This document shows positions 1-8,533 of a stretch of 64,000 nt of DNA, in pieces. Numbering within the stretch: the first letter of the stretch is position 1; every line of letters starts with the position of its first letter. The translations under genes and the position numbers were made by a program. Location of the stretch: the NCBI GenBank assembly GCA_049419605.1, contig JBMSKF010000003.1:1-64000 (forward strand), in the 5' to 3' direction. This DNA is from UBA970 sp049419605 (lineage in GTDB: Bacteria; Bacillota_I; Bacilli_A; RFN20; CAG-826). Under the pieces are notes generated by a model. That model ran no database searches, had not been told where the DNA came from, and worked only from the letters and a program-made list of their open reading frames with translations.

Positions 1-35
1 TGTTCCATTGGTCTTAGCGGTCGGACAAGCGGTAT

Positions 36-1751
36 ATGCATGCTTTGACATGCTTTCATACTATACAAAAATCAGACGATGATGTCAATCATCGCAAGTT
101 AATTGAATATGATATATTGAAAATATCTATCCCTATGTTATTCATTAAAAAACCATTTCAAGAACTAGAAAAGCGATACCAAGATACGCATGCATTGTTT
201 TTTGTTCAAGCGGCCGCCATTTATCAACGTCTAGAGAAGATTTCTAAACACAATCTTGAATATTTTAGTTATTTTGATGGCATTTCTAAAACGCATGACA
301 TGATTAAAAATGAACTTGATAATAAGGCAAAAGATCAACTTCATAAACTTGCCCAATATGTTAAGGATAGCGACGGTAAATCTTTCAACGCGCTTTATCA
401 ACCAACACGCATTACTTTAGATGTTTTTGAAAGTGCTGTTAAAAAGTTAATGCAAGACCTTACGATGATCATGAAACCAGAAGAAGATACGAAAGTTTTA
501 ATCGCCGATGTCAAAGAATTGATTCGCCATCTCCGCAGTGAGTATTTTGGCAAGATCAATCAATTAAGTTTGGTTGAACCTCAATTTAATAATTTATTTA
601 AATATCTTGATGATCAAGTTAATTTTATTGACCAAAAGATGGATGCGGGTGAATACGATGATATTCAACAGATGATTGCGAAAATGACAAAAGCGATTAA
701 GAAAATTTTAGGTTTGATGCAAGAATTACCTAGAATTTGTGTTTTACTTGCGAATGTTATTCCTGAAAAAATAAAAACATTAGTTGAAACTTCAGATACT
801 ATGCAAAAACAAGGGTATCCTCTGCATCATTTATTAATTAAAGATACGATATCAAAAGCAAAAGATGAATTAGAAAAAATGCAAACTAGGATTGCAGTTT
901 TTGATGTTTTTGGGATGGAAGTTTTACTCAATGCTATCGGAGACAAAATAGAGAGTTTTTATCCTTTATTTGAAAAAGAAAAAGCAGCTAAAGTGACGTT
1001 TGATCAAGATTATGAAGCGACCTATGCAGCCGTTAATAACTTAGAAAGACGTTTTTCTAAATTAAATTCTGGTTTGCCTAAAATTAAAGAAATTTATGTT
1101 CTTGAGCATCAACGTCTTGCCGAAGTGGAATCCATCAAAGAACTCATTTCGCGACTCAATCAAACTAAAAGAGGTCTTGATACCTTAGTTCTTGCAGGAA
1201 CCAAACAACCCTATACCTTACAAGTCGATAAAATCAATATTTTGAAGAAAGAAGCGGATATTGGTGAACGAAAACTGGATGAATTTTCTCGATATTTAGC
1301 ATCCCTAAAAACCCAATCCCAAGAAGCTTATGCTTCCGTTAATCAATATTTTTTACAGTTTAAGGATGCAGAAAAAGCGCTTGATGATTTTAATATGCAG
1401 ACGCTCACCGAACAATTTGATGATCAATTAACTACGTTTTATCAAAATCTAAAACAAATCGTGGATGCTTTAAGTTTGTTACCAATTGATATGAATGTGG
1501 TGCAACAAAACCTGTTGTTGGTTAAACAAGAAGGACAAGCTTTGGTGCAACGAATTCATGCAACCATTAAATTGGCAATTGAAACTGAAAAACTTTTACT
1601 CACAGCAAATAAGGATCGGCATCGTACCACGGATAATCAAAAAATAATTGCCCTTGCAGAACAAGCCTTCTTTGAAGGCAAATTTGAAAAAGCTAATCAA
1701 GAAGCCACCAATCTTCTAAAAAAACTAATGATTCCCCAACAAAGCAAATAA
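36..1751 (+). CDS. ezrA: EzrA-like septation ring regulator (N terminus possibly frame-disrupted)
   Basis: The 571-residue product is almost entirely helical and Lys/Glu/Gln-rich, as expected for the spectrin-like repeats of EzrA, the membrane-anchored FtsZ-binding regulator of Firmicutes. Recognisable parts are the KEQGY-like segment (MQKQGY, about residue 259), the central KIKEIYVLEHQRLAEVE region, and the C-terminal block ending in a YANRYR-like stretch (TANKDRHR) followed by AEQAFFEGKFEKA. EzrA normally begins with a transmembrane helix and a short basic segment; the annotated start lacks one. A hydrophobic stretch followed by YYTKIRR is readable in another frame from position 2 to 79, so a frameshift near the A-run at about 66-70 is possible. 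The start at 36 has no convincing ribosome site. The gene ends at a bidirectional terminator shared with rplT. Identity moderately sure; N terminus unsure. Confidence 0.6.
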   Translation: MHALTCFHTIQKSDDDVNHRKLIEYDILKISIPMLFIKKPFQELEKRYQDTHALFFVQAAAIYQRLEKISKHNLEYFSYFDGISKTHDMIKNELDNKAKDQLHKLAQYVKDSDGKSFNALYQPTRITLDVFESAVKKLMQDLTMIMKPEEDTKVLIADVKELIRHLRSEYFGKINQLSLVEPQFNNLFKYLDDQVNFIDQKMDAGEYDDIQQMIAKMTKAIKKILGLMQELPRICVLLANVIPEKIKTLVETSDTMQKQGYPLHHLLIKDTISKAKDELEKMQTRIAVFDVFGMEVLLNAIGDKIESFYPLFEKEKAAKVTFDQDYEATYAAVNNLERRFSKLNSGLPKIKEIYVLEHQRLAEVESIKELISRLNQTKRGLDTLVLAGTKQPYTLQVDKINILKKEADIGERKLDEFSRYLASLKTQSQEAYASVNQYFLQFKDAEKALDDFNMQTLTEQFDDQLTTFYQNLKQIVDALSLLPIDMNVVQQNLLLVKQEGQALVQRIHATIKLAIETEKLLLTANKDRHRTTDNQKIIALAEQAFFEGKFEKANQEATNLLKKLMIPQQSK

Positions 1752-1778
1752 AAAACTCGGTTGTACAACCGAGTTTTT
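1751..1778. terminator. Bidirectional intrinsic terminator between ezrA and rplT
   Basis: A 13-bp perfect stem (AAAAACTCGGTTG / CAACCGAGTTTTT) with a TA loop lies between convergent genes. Flanking A and T runs let it work on both strands. Confidence 0.85.
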
Positions 1779-1790
1779 AAATTCTTTAAC

Positions 1791-2147
1791 TTAAGCTTTT
1801 AAATGTTTCTTAGCTGTTTCCACTAAAGTTTTGAAACTTGCTTCATCATGGATTGCTAATTCGGATAACATTTTACGATTGACAGTTATGCCAGCTTGTT
1901 TTAAACCAAACATGAATTGGCTATAAGATAATTCGTAAGCACGAACTGCGCCATTAATGCGTTTAATCCATAATTTACGGAAATCTCTTTTAATGGTGCG
2001 ACGATCACGATATGCATACAATCTTGCACGCATGACGGCTTGCTTAGCAGTTCTAAACAAACGATGTCTTGCACCAAAATAACCTTCAGCGCGATTTAAT
2101 ACACGTTTACGACGAGCCCGACTAACAGTACCACCTTTTACTCTCAT
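1791..2147 (-). CDS. rplT: 50S ribosomal protein L20
   Basis: The 118-residue, strongly basic protein begins MRVKGGTVSRARRKRVL and contains the family's RRTIKRDFRKLWIKRINGAVR core; length is typical. L20 binds 23S rRNA early in 50S assembly and, in Firmicutes, represses its own operon by binding the leader upstream of infC. Last gene of infC-rpmI-rplT; 12 bases separate it from rpmI. The ATG at 2147 is preceded by a strong AGGAGG. Confidence 0.98.
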   Translation of the reverse strand: MRVKGGTVSRARRKRVLNRAEGYFGARHRLFRTAKQAVMRARLYAYRDRRTIKRDFRKLWIKRINGAVRAYELSYSQFMFGLKQAGITVNRKMLSELAIHDEASFKTLVETAKKHLKA

Positions 2148-2159
2148 GATTTATCCCTC

Positions 2160-2363
2160 CTAGCGGCCTAACAAAGCTCTAATTCGCTTGTAATCAGATG
2201 CTGAGATTTGCCGTGATTTTCTTGCTTGACGTTTTTGTTTTGAAGTCTTGTGGCGGGATAAGTGACCAGTATACGCAGATTTGCGAATGAGTTTACCACT
2301 CTTCGACATTCTCACGCGCTTCATTAAGGCACGTTTTGATTTTAATTTATATTTTTTTGCCAT
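2160..2363 (-). CDS. rpmI: 50S ribosomal protein L35
   Basis: The 67-residue basic protein starts MAKKYKLKSKRALMKRVR and carries the L35 pattern of K/R-rich segments with a central GHLSRHKTSKQKRQ motif. It is a late-binding small protein of the large subunit. It sits between infC and rplT, the standard arrangement, with an AAGGAG ribosome site before ATG 2363. Confidence 0.97.
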   Translation of the reverse strand: MAKKYKLKSKRALMKRVRMSKSGKLIRKSAYTGHLSRHKTSKQKRQARKSRQISASDYKRIRALLGR

Positions 2364-2378
2364 ACATTGATAGCTCCT

Positions 2379-2930
2379 TTACTTTTTGACGGTGCTTGCG
2401 AGGATCGTTATTAATAACTTCCCTTCAAGTTCTGGTTTTTTTTCAACCACGGATACTTCTTTAACGGCTTCAATAAACTTGTTGACCATATCAATCCCAA
2501 AGTCTTGATGTGCCATTTGACGCCCCTTATAACGGAGGACAAGTTTAACTTTATCACCATCTTGGAAGAATCCAATAGCTGCTTTAACTTTGACTTGTAA
2601 ATCATGTTCACCGATTTGCGGACTAATTTGAATTTCTTTGATATCGATGATGTGTTGATTTTTTTTAGCTTCTTTCGCTTTCTTTTGTTGTTCGAAGCGA
2701 TATTTACCATAGTCTAGAATCTTGCATACAGGTGGTTTTGCACCTGGTGCCACACATAATAAGTCTAGACCTGCTTGTTCAGCGAGTTGATTCGCTTGGT
2801 AGCTATTCATCACACCGAGTTGTTTTCCATGTTGATCAATGACGAGAACTTGAGGAAAACGAATTTGATTGTTAATGAGGTCACCATTATTTTTTTTGTC
2901 TGGTCGAACTGGGACGTTCATGTAAGCTAT
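2379..2930 (-). CDS. infC: Translation initiation factor IF-3 (probable non-AUG start)
   Basis: IF-3 keeps the 30S subunit free and checks start-codon fidelity. The N domain (GVMNSYQANQLAEQAGLDLLCVAP), the linker KPPVCKILDYGKYRFEQQKK and the C domain (VKLVLRYKGRQMAHQDFG) are all present. Start choice is unusual. The only good ribosome site (AAAAGGAG, 2948-2941) lies 19 nt before the first in-frame ATG (2921), 10 nt before an in-frame ATA (2930) and 4 nt before an ATC (2936). Firmicutes and enterobacterial infC typically use AUU-type starts for self-control, so ATA 2930 is my choice (183 aa), with ATC 2936 or ATG 2921 as alternatives. It is the first gene after the L20 leader. Confidence 0.9.
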   Translation of the reverse strand: MAYMNVPVRPDKKNNGDLINNQIRFPQVLVIDQHGKQLGVMNSYQANQLAEQAGLDLLCVAPGAKPPVCKILDYGKYRFEQQKKAKEAKKNQHIIDIKEIQISPQIGEHDLQVKVKAAIGFFQDGDKVKLVLRYKGRQMAHQDFGIDMVNKFIEAVKEVSVVEKKPELEGKLLITILASTVKK

Positions 2931-2952
2931 ATGGATCACGCTCCTTTTAAAT

Positions 2953-3069
2953 AAAAATGGACGCAAGCAGCGTCCATTATTCAATCTTAGAAGGTTAAAT
3001 TCCTAGCGATTGACCCATTCTGAATCAGAATCAGGTGAGAAGCGGACGCCTCTACTTTCTATTTTTACA
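2953..3069 (-). ncRNA. L20 leader (ribosomal protein autoregulatory element) with terminator
   Basis: The minus-strand leader between the infC promoter and infC contains the recognisable Firmicutes L20-leader pattern: a GTAGAGGCG segment, then CGCTTCTCACCTGATTC and TGGGTCAATCGC. It ends in a 9-bp hairpin (AATGGACGC / GCGTCCATT, 2956-2978) followed by Ts, an intrinsic attenuator. By family knowledge L20 binding favours the terminator and shuts off infC-rpmI-rplT. Confidence 0.8.
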
Positions 3070-3075
3070 ATAGTT

Positions 3076-3103
3076 AATATAACACACGTAAGTTAAATGT
3101 CAA
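3076..3103 (-). promoter_or_regulatory. Promoter of infC-rpmI-rplT
   Basis: A perfect -35 (TTGACA, 3103-3098), a 16-nt spacer and a -10 TATATT (3081-3076). The -35 starts at the base immediately after the thrS stop codon (3106-3104). Confidence 0.8.
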
Positions 3104-5017
3104 TCATTCAATCCTTAAGCTAGTTATATCGGTCACTTCCTTGAGAACTTTTTGTAAAAATACTTCAAGCGAAACTGTAATTTGTTCTTCGGATCCATAA
3201 GGGCGATACGTTACTAAATTCCCGTCTCGTTCCTTATCACCGATGACAACAGAATAAGGAATTTTTTCCACCTGGGCTTGCCGGATACGATAACCTAATT
3301 TTTCATTACTTGCATCGACTTCAACTCTTAATCCTAATTTTGCAGCAGCTTTCTTTAATGCATAACTATAGTCAAGGTGGATACTTTGATTGACTGGTAG
3401 AATTTTTATTTGAACAGGGGCTAACCAGGTAGGAAAAGCACCGGCATAATGTTCAATTAAAATCCCAATAAATCGTTCTAATGAACCATAAACTACCCGA
3501 TGTAACATCACGGGTCTAACTTTCTCATTCTTTTCATTGATATAAGTTAAATCAAATCGTTCAGGATTGTTCATGTCGAGTTGAACGGTTCCACATTGCC
3601 AAGTTCTTCCAACAGAATCTTTGAGTTTAAAATCTAATTTAGGCCCATAAAAAGCACCATCACCTGGATTAACCTTAAAGGTTTTCCCCATTCCTGTGAG
3701 GGCGTCACCTAAAGCTTTTTCGGATTTTTCCCAAGTTTCAAGGGTTCCGATATATTTGTTTTCTGGTCTAGTAGAGAGATAAACATCATATTCAATTTGG
3801 AATACTTTCTTATAGAAGAAATCAAAGAGTTTAACGATTTCTCTAACTTCGCTTTCTAATTGTTCTGGGGTGCAATAAATATGGGCATCATCTTGAGTAA
3901 AATTACGCACGCGGAATAATCCAGATAATGCGCCACTTGCTTCATGGCGATGAACGTTTCCTAATTCACCCATCCGGATTGGTAAATCTTTATAAGAATA
4001 AAATTCATTCTTGTACACGAGCATACTGCCTGGACAATTCATCGGTTTAATAGCATATTCTTTTTCATCAACTTCAGAAACATACATATTATCGCGGTAA
4101 TTAAACCAATGACCAGATGTTTCCCATAATTCTTTAGACAACATCGTGGGTGTTTGAACTAGTTGGTAACCAGCCGCTCGATGTACATCAATCCAGAAAT
4201 TTTCAAGCGTCTTTCTTAGGACCATGCCTTTATTTAGCCAAAAAGGAAAACCTGGTCCAAAATCCGAAATCATGAATAAACCTAGTTCTTTTCCAAGTTT
4301 TCGGTGATCTCTTTTTTTTCTTTCTTCTAGCATCACTAAATAACTATCTAAATCTTTTCGATTGAAAAATGCAGTACCATATATCCGCGTTAGTTGCTTA
4401 TTTTTACTATCACCACGCCAATAGGCACCGGCAGTATTTAACAACTTAAAATGTTGATTATAACTGGTGTTAATAAAGTGAGGTCCTAAGCATAAGTCAG
4501 TGAATGCGCCTTGCGTATAAATAGAAATCGTTCCTGTTAAGGCTTGAATCATTTCAGTTTTATAAGGATCATCTTTAAAGAGGGTTAAGGCATCTTGTTT
4601 AGAAATTTCTTTTCTTGTGATAGGAAAAGCTTGTTTAGCGAGCTCTAGCATTTTGGCTTCGATTTTTGGAAAATCCTCTTCACTAATCGGTTGTGATAAA
4701 TCCATATCGTAATAAAAACCTTCATCGATTGCAGGTCCTACGCCGAATTTGGTTCCAGGATATAAAGCAATGATGGCTTGAGCTAGTAAATGAGATGCAT
4801 CATGGCGAAGCATCATTAAAGTTTCTGGATCTTTTTCTGTCAGTAATTTAAATTGACCTTCCTTAGGTATCGGCCAATATAAATCATATAGTTGCCCATC
4901 GATAGCGTAGGCAAGGACACGCTTTGCAAGGGAGGGCGAAATTTGTGTTGCCACATCGAATCCGGTCATGCCGGGTTTTAGACTCATAATTTTGCCATCT
5001 GGAAGTGTAATGTTCAT
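3104..5017 (-). CDS. thrS: Threonine--tRNA ligase
   Basis: The 637-residue class II synthetase charges tRNA-Thr. Visible in order are the TGS domain (MNITLPDGKIMSLKPGMTGFDVA), the editing domain with its HDASHLLAQA motif (HxxxH zinc type), and the catalytic core with KPMNCPGSMLVYK, RMGELGNVHRHEASGALSGLFRVR (motif 2) and VMLHRVVYGSLERFIGILIEH (motif 3). The anticodon-binding domain is at the C terminus. ATG 5017 follows an AAAGGAG. It is controlled by the T-box leader just upstream. Full length for the family. Confidence 0.97.
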   Translation of the reverse strand: MNITLPDGKIMSLKPGMTGFDVATQISPSLAKRVLAYAIDGQLYDLYWPIPKEGQFKLLTEKDPETLMMLRHDASHLLAQAIIALYPGTKFGVGPAIDEGFYYDMDLSQPISEEDFPKIEAKMLELAKQAFPITRKEISKQDALTLFKDDPYKTEMIQALTGTISIYTQGAFTDLCLGPHFINTSYNQHFKLLNTAGAYWRGDSKNKQLTRIYGTAFFNRKDLDSYLVMLEERKKRDHRKLGKELGLFMISDFGPGFPFWLNKGMVLRKTLENFWIDVHRAAGYQLVQTPTMLSKELWETSGHWFNYRDNMYVSEVDEKEYAIKPMNCPGSMLVYKNEFYSYKDLPIRMGELGNVHRHEASGALSGLFRVRNFTQDDAHIYCTPEQLESEVREIVKLFDFFYKKVFQIEYDVYLSTRPENKYIGTLETWEKSEKALGDALTGMGKTFKVNPGDGAFYGPKLDFKLKDSVGRTWQCGTVQLDMNNPERFDLTYINEKNEKVRPVMLHRVVYGSLERFIGILIEHYAGAFPTWLAPVQIKILPVNQSIHLDYSYALKKAAAKLGLRVEVDASNEKLGYRIRQAQVEKIPYSVVIGDKERDGNLVTYRPYGSEEQITVSLEVFLQKVLKEVTDITSLRIE

Positions 5018-5033
5018 ATTTGCTCCTTTTAAA

Positions 5034-5248
5034 TAAAAAAACGTCCATCAATAAGGACGCTTCGTTGGCGTGGTACCACCTTAATTTACATGCGATTGGC
5101 ATGTACACTCATGACTCTTAACGCGAGTAACGATACGTTTTTTGAATGGAAGTGGTGATATGGAATGGGATGCGGTTAAGATTTCACCAAGGCAACTTAA
5201 CTCTCTAAGCGCGATATCATTTCACAAAGCTTCACAAACGCTAGATTT
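5034..5248 (-). ncRNA. T-box riboswitch of thrS
   Basis: The leader holds an AGAGAG motif, the conserved T-box core TAAGGTGGTACCACG (5083-5069) and a terminator stem (5060-5041) followed by seven Ts. An ACC triplet (Thr) in a GGTGAAATCTTAACCGC context is a plausible specifier. Uncharged tRNA-Thr would stabilise the antiterminator. The 3' part is nearly identical to that of valS. Confidence 0.9.
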
Positions 5249-5276
5249 ATTATATAACGAAATTGATTAACTGCAA
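5249..5276 (-). promoter_or_regulatory. Promoter of the thrS leader
   Basis: TTGCAG (5276-5271), a 16-nt spacer and TATAAT (5254-5249). The -35 begins directly after the stop codon of the upstream sugar kinase gene (5279-5277). Confidence 0.7.
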
Positions 5277-6113
5277 TTATTTCAATGCAAACGCTAAATT
5301 TGCCGCCCCAATAATACCAGCATCCTGCCCAAATTGAGCGAGGGCAAGTGGAATATGGGGGACCGCTTTTTGAAGGTCATTCCAAAAGTAATCTTTTGAT
5401 TTCATGACTCCTCCAGTTAAGATAAATGCTTTCGGAGCATAGTAACGATCTACCCATTTCAAAAAGTCAGTTAAATAAGTTAACCAAATTTGAAAAATTG
5501 GTTTAATGCTTTTGTCACCCTGCCCATATAAAGTAAAAAAAGTTTTTGCATCAGGAATTGTCACGCCATGAAATGCAGCTAATTTAACGATGCCTTGACC
5601 ACTTGCAACTTTTTCAAGTTCTTCATAATCGTTTCCTAATTTAACCAGCATGTGACCAGCTTCTTCAGAACTATGTCTAAGTTGATGGTTTGCAATAAAA
5701 GCAGCACCAATTCCGGTTGAAATGGTAATAAAATAACTTGATTCTAAAAACTTCCCATAACCTAAGTTTCCCTCTGCAACTGCTGCCATGACAGCATCAT
5801 TTTTTATCACGACAGGCAGGTGATAGGTAGTTTCTAAAAAACTTTTTAAAGGGACGTTTTTAATGCCAATATTAGGGAGAATTTCAATGCCACCAGATTC
5901 ATCTACTCTTCCAGGAACGCCGCATGCAATCGCAGAGACGTTGGGTTGCTTTTTTAATAATGAATCAACACTCTTTTTGACTTGTTCTAAAAAGGCGTTT
6001 AGATTTTGCAGAGGGGTAGCGGCTACCACCATTTCAATAATTTGGTATGTTTCATTGACCAAAGCAGCTCTTAAATTTGTGCCACCAATATCCAAGGCAA
6101 TCACATGTTTCAT
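5277..6113 (-). CDS. ROK-family sugar kinase (glucokinase-like) without zinc motif
   Basis: The 278-residue protein starts with the ASKHA phosphate loop (ALDIGGTNLRAALV), has the catalytic Asp in IKNDAVMAAVAEGNLGYG, the STGIGAAF phosphate-2 segment and the adenosine motif LTGGVM, so it is a ROK kinase, probably phosphorylating glucose for glycolysis. After the conserved EEAGHM histidine motif the usual CxCGxxGCxE zinc motif is missing: the stretch reads KLGNDYEELEKVASGQG with no Cys. It is also shorter than usual (about 300-320). It overlaps pyk by 4 bases and is the last gene of the speD-pfkA-pyk operon, which supports a glycolytic role. Substrate not certain. Confidence 0.8.
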   Translation of the reverse strand: MKHVIALDIGGTNLRAALVNETYQIIEMVVAATPLQNLNAFLEQVKKSVDSLLKKQPNVSAIACGVPGRVDESGGIEILPNIGIKNVPLKSFLETTYHLPVVIKNDAVMAAVAEGNLGYGKFLESSYFITISTGIGAAFIANHQLRHSSEEAGHMLVKLGNDYEELEKVASGQGIVKLAAFHGVTIPDAKTFFTLYGQGDKSIKPIFQIWLTYLTDFLKWVDRYYAPKAFILTGGVMKSKDYFWNDLQKAVPHIPLALAQFGQDAGIIGAANLAFALK

Positions 6114-7564
6114 AGAGCTTCTTCTTTGATATCCTTAAGCGTTAAAATCTTCATAAAATTGGTCGATCCAACGCCCGTAGGGACACCACCAGTTAATAAG
6201 ATGTTAGCCCCGGGTTTTAACCCAATTTGTCTTGCTTTCAAGATTGCAAAAACTTCCATATCTTCGATAAATTGAGGTAGGGTTTTCGCATAAAAAGCAT
6301 ACACGCCCCAGACTAATCCAAGTGAAAGGACTGTTTCACGTCGATCGCTAATAGCAAAAATGGGACAAGAGGGTCTAGCTTTCGCAATTCTTCTTGCTGC
6401 TCCGCCGGTTTCAGTAAAGGTGATAATCGCTTGCGCATTAATGAGCAAGGCGGTATTTGCAACCGAGTTTGCAATTGCATCTGAATTGATTTTTTTGCTA
6501 CTTTCATAGGCTTGATTGGACATCTTTAAATAGTCCAATTCTTGTTCCATGGTTTGTGCAATTTTTGCCTGCATAGAAACGGATTCAACTGGATACTTAC
6601 CGCTTGCTGATTCTGCAGATAACATCACAGCATCACTACTTTCTAAGATGGCATTTGCAACGTCTGAAACCTCAGCTCTGGTGGGTCTAGGCATATTCAC
6701 CATGCTGTCTAACATTTGCGTAGCAGTAATCACAGGTTTTCCAACTCGACGGCACATCGAGACAATTCTTTTCTGCACAATGGGTACTTGTTCGGCGGCA
6801 ATTTCAACACCCAAATCACCACGGGCCACCATGATGCCGTCAGCGACTTCAAGAATTTCTTCTAAATTACTAACCCCTTCAGGGTTTTCAATTTTTGCAA
6901 TGATTTGAATATTAGGCTTTCCGTATTTTTCTAAAATTGCTCGAATATCAAGGACATCTTGTTTTCTTCTTGTAAAACTTGCCGCAATATAATTGACATT
7001 GTGTTCACAGCCAAATTTAAAATCAGCTTCATCTTGATCAGATATAAATGGCATCGATAATCTTGCAAATGGTGCGTTGAGTCCCTTGCGATTTTTAATC
7101 GTATGTGTATTCAAAGCTTTACAGACTAATTGATGTTGACTAGAATCTTTTTCTACGATCAGAAGTGCTAAATTGCCGTCATCAATTCTTAATTGATCGC
7201 CAACTTTTACATCATCATATAAATCGGTATAGGAAACGGAAAAGATACTGGCATTTCCTAGCACTGGTTTCATGCTAACTCGAACTGTACTATCTTGCTT
7301 GATCAAAGCAGAATCATTTTCAAACATACCAACGCGAATTTCAGGTCCCCTGGAATCCAACATGATGGGAATGAAAATACCTTTTTCTTTTTCTAACCTT
7401 CTCACTAATTCAAATTTCTTAAGATGGGTGGGGTAATCTCCATGTGAGAAGTTTACTCGCATGACATTCATACCAGCATTCACCATTTCTAAAAGTTTTT
7501 CATAACTTTCAGAAGCAGGTCCAATCGTTGCGACGATTTTCGTTTTTTTATCTGTTCGATACAT
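6110..7564 (-). CDS. pyk: Pyruvate kinase
   Basis: The 484-residue enzyme makes pyruvate and ATP from phosphoenolpyruvate and ADP. KTKIVATIGPAS at the N terminus, MRVNFSHG, the active-site IIAKIENPEGVSNLEEI and VARGDLGVEI, and TATQMLDSM are clear. It ends near residue 484 after the C-terminal domain, so it lacks the extra PEP-utiliser-like domain of Bacillus-type enzymes. It lies between pfkA (4-nt gap) and the ROK kinase (ATGA overlap) in a glycolytic operon. Confidence 0.97.
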   Translation of the reverse strand: MYRTDKKTKIVATIGPASESYEKLLEMVNAGMNVMRVNFSHGDYPTHLKKFELVRRLEKEKGIFIPIMLDSRGPEIRVGMFENDSALIKQDSTVRVSMKPVLGNASIFSVSYTDLYDDVKVGDQLRIDDGNLALLIVEKDSSQHQLVCKALNTHTIKNRKGLNAPFARLSMPFISDQDEADFKFGCEHNVNYIAASFTRRKQDVLDIRAILEKYGKPNIQIIAKIENPEGVSNLEEILEVADGIMVARGDLGVEIAAEQVPIVQKRIVSMCRRVGKPVITATQMLDSMVNMPRPTRAEVSDVANAILESSDAVMLSAESASGKYPVESVSMQAKIAQTMEQELDYLKMSNQAYESSKKINSDAIANSVANTALLINAQAIITFTETGGAARRIAKARPSCPIFAISDRRETVLSLGLVWGVYAFYAKTLPQFIEDMEVFAILKARQIGLKPGANILLTGGVPTGVGSTNFMKILTLKDIKEEAL

Positions 7565-7568
7565 GATG

Positions 7569-8531
7569 TTATTTCAACCGATCAATCACATTCACGATGG
7601 CAGTATGTTTTGCGCGTTGCATTGCAAGTGCTTCGTAAATATCGAAATCCACGAGTTGTTGTCCGCGAACTCCAATACAGCGACTGGTCTTCCCTTCGTT
7701 TAAACATTGCACGGCGTATTCGCCCATCCGTGAGGCAAGAATGCGATCAAAAGCAGAAGGAGAACCCCCTCGCTGAATTCTTCCTAATACTTCAGTTTTT
7801 ACTTCAAAACCAGTTTCCTGATGAATAAATTTTGCAAGTTCTTGTAAATCAAATAGTTTTTCTGAAACAATCACCATTGCATGATTTTTACTCGTTGCTT
7901 TTTGAAATTTTAATCGCTCAATCATTTCATGTAAAGGCATAAAATTATCACCTGAAATGGTTAACTCTGCCCCGCATGCTAACCCAGCATATATCGCTAG
8001 ATCTCCAGCACGATTCCCCATGACTTCAATAATCGAACAACGTTGATGAGAGAACGTGGTATCTCTCAGCTTATCAACTGCATTGACGATCGTATTAAGG
8101 CAGGTATCAAATCCAATTGTGTAATCGGTGCATGCAATATCATTATCGATTGTTCCAGGTAAACCGATGCAATTGATTCCCATATCGGATAAATCTTTAG
8201 CACCACGATAAGTGCCATCTCCACCAATCACAACTAAAGCATTGATGCCAAATTTTTTAAGTTGTTTTACACCTTCTTGGCGAATATCAGCATCGATAAA
8301 TTCAGGTAATCTCGCAGAACGAAGAATGGTGCCACCTTTATTGATGATTTGGGAGACAAATGACCGATCAACTTTTTCAATTTGCCCAGCAACCAATCCA
8401 CGATAACCGTTATAAATTGCATACATCTGATGTCCATGACTTATGCCTGCACGAATGATGGCACGAATGGCAGCATTCATGCCAGGTGAATCCCCGCCCG
8501 AGGTAAGCACACCAATATTTAAAGGTTTCAT
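7569..8531 (-). CDS. pfkA: ATP-dependent 6-phosphofructokinase
   Basis: It phosphorylates fructose 6-phosphate. Signatures: LTSGGDSPGMNAAIRA, GGDGTYRGA, the catalytic GTIDNDIACTDYTIGFDT, and IQRGGSPSAFDR. The start MKPLNIGVLTSGGD at 8531 gives 320 residues, the family length, and sits 2 nt after the upstream stop with a GGAAAG ribosome site. An in-frame ATG at 8549 would add six residues and overlap the upstream gene. Followed by pyk with a 4-nt gap. Confidence 0.97.
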   Translation of the reverse strand: MKPLNIGVLTSGGDSPGMNAAIRAIIRAGISHGHQMYAIYNGYRGLVAGQIEKVDRSFVSQIINKGGTILRSARLPEFIDADIRQEGVKQLKKFGINALVVIGGDGTYRGAKDLSDMGINCIGLPGTIDNDIACTDYTIGFDTCLNTIVNAVDKLRDTTFSHQRCSIIEVMGNRAGDLAIYAGLACGAELTISGDNFMPLHEMIERLKFQKATSKNHAMVIVSEKLFDLQELAKFIHQETGFEVKTEVLGRIQRGGSPSAFDRILASRMGEYAVQCLNEGKTSRCIGVRGQQLVDFDIYEALAMQRAKHTAIVNVIDRLK

Positions 8532-8533
8532 GA

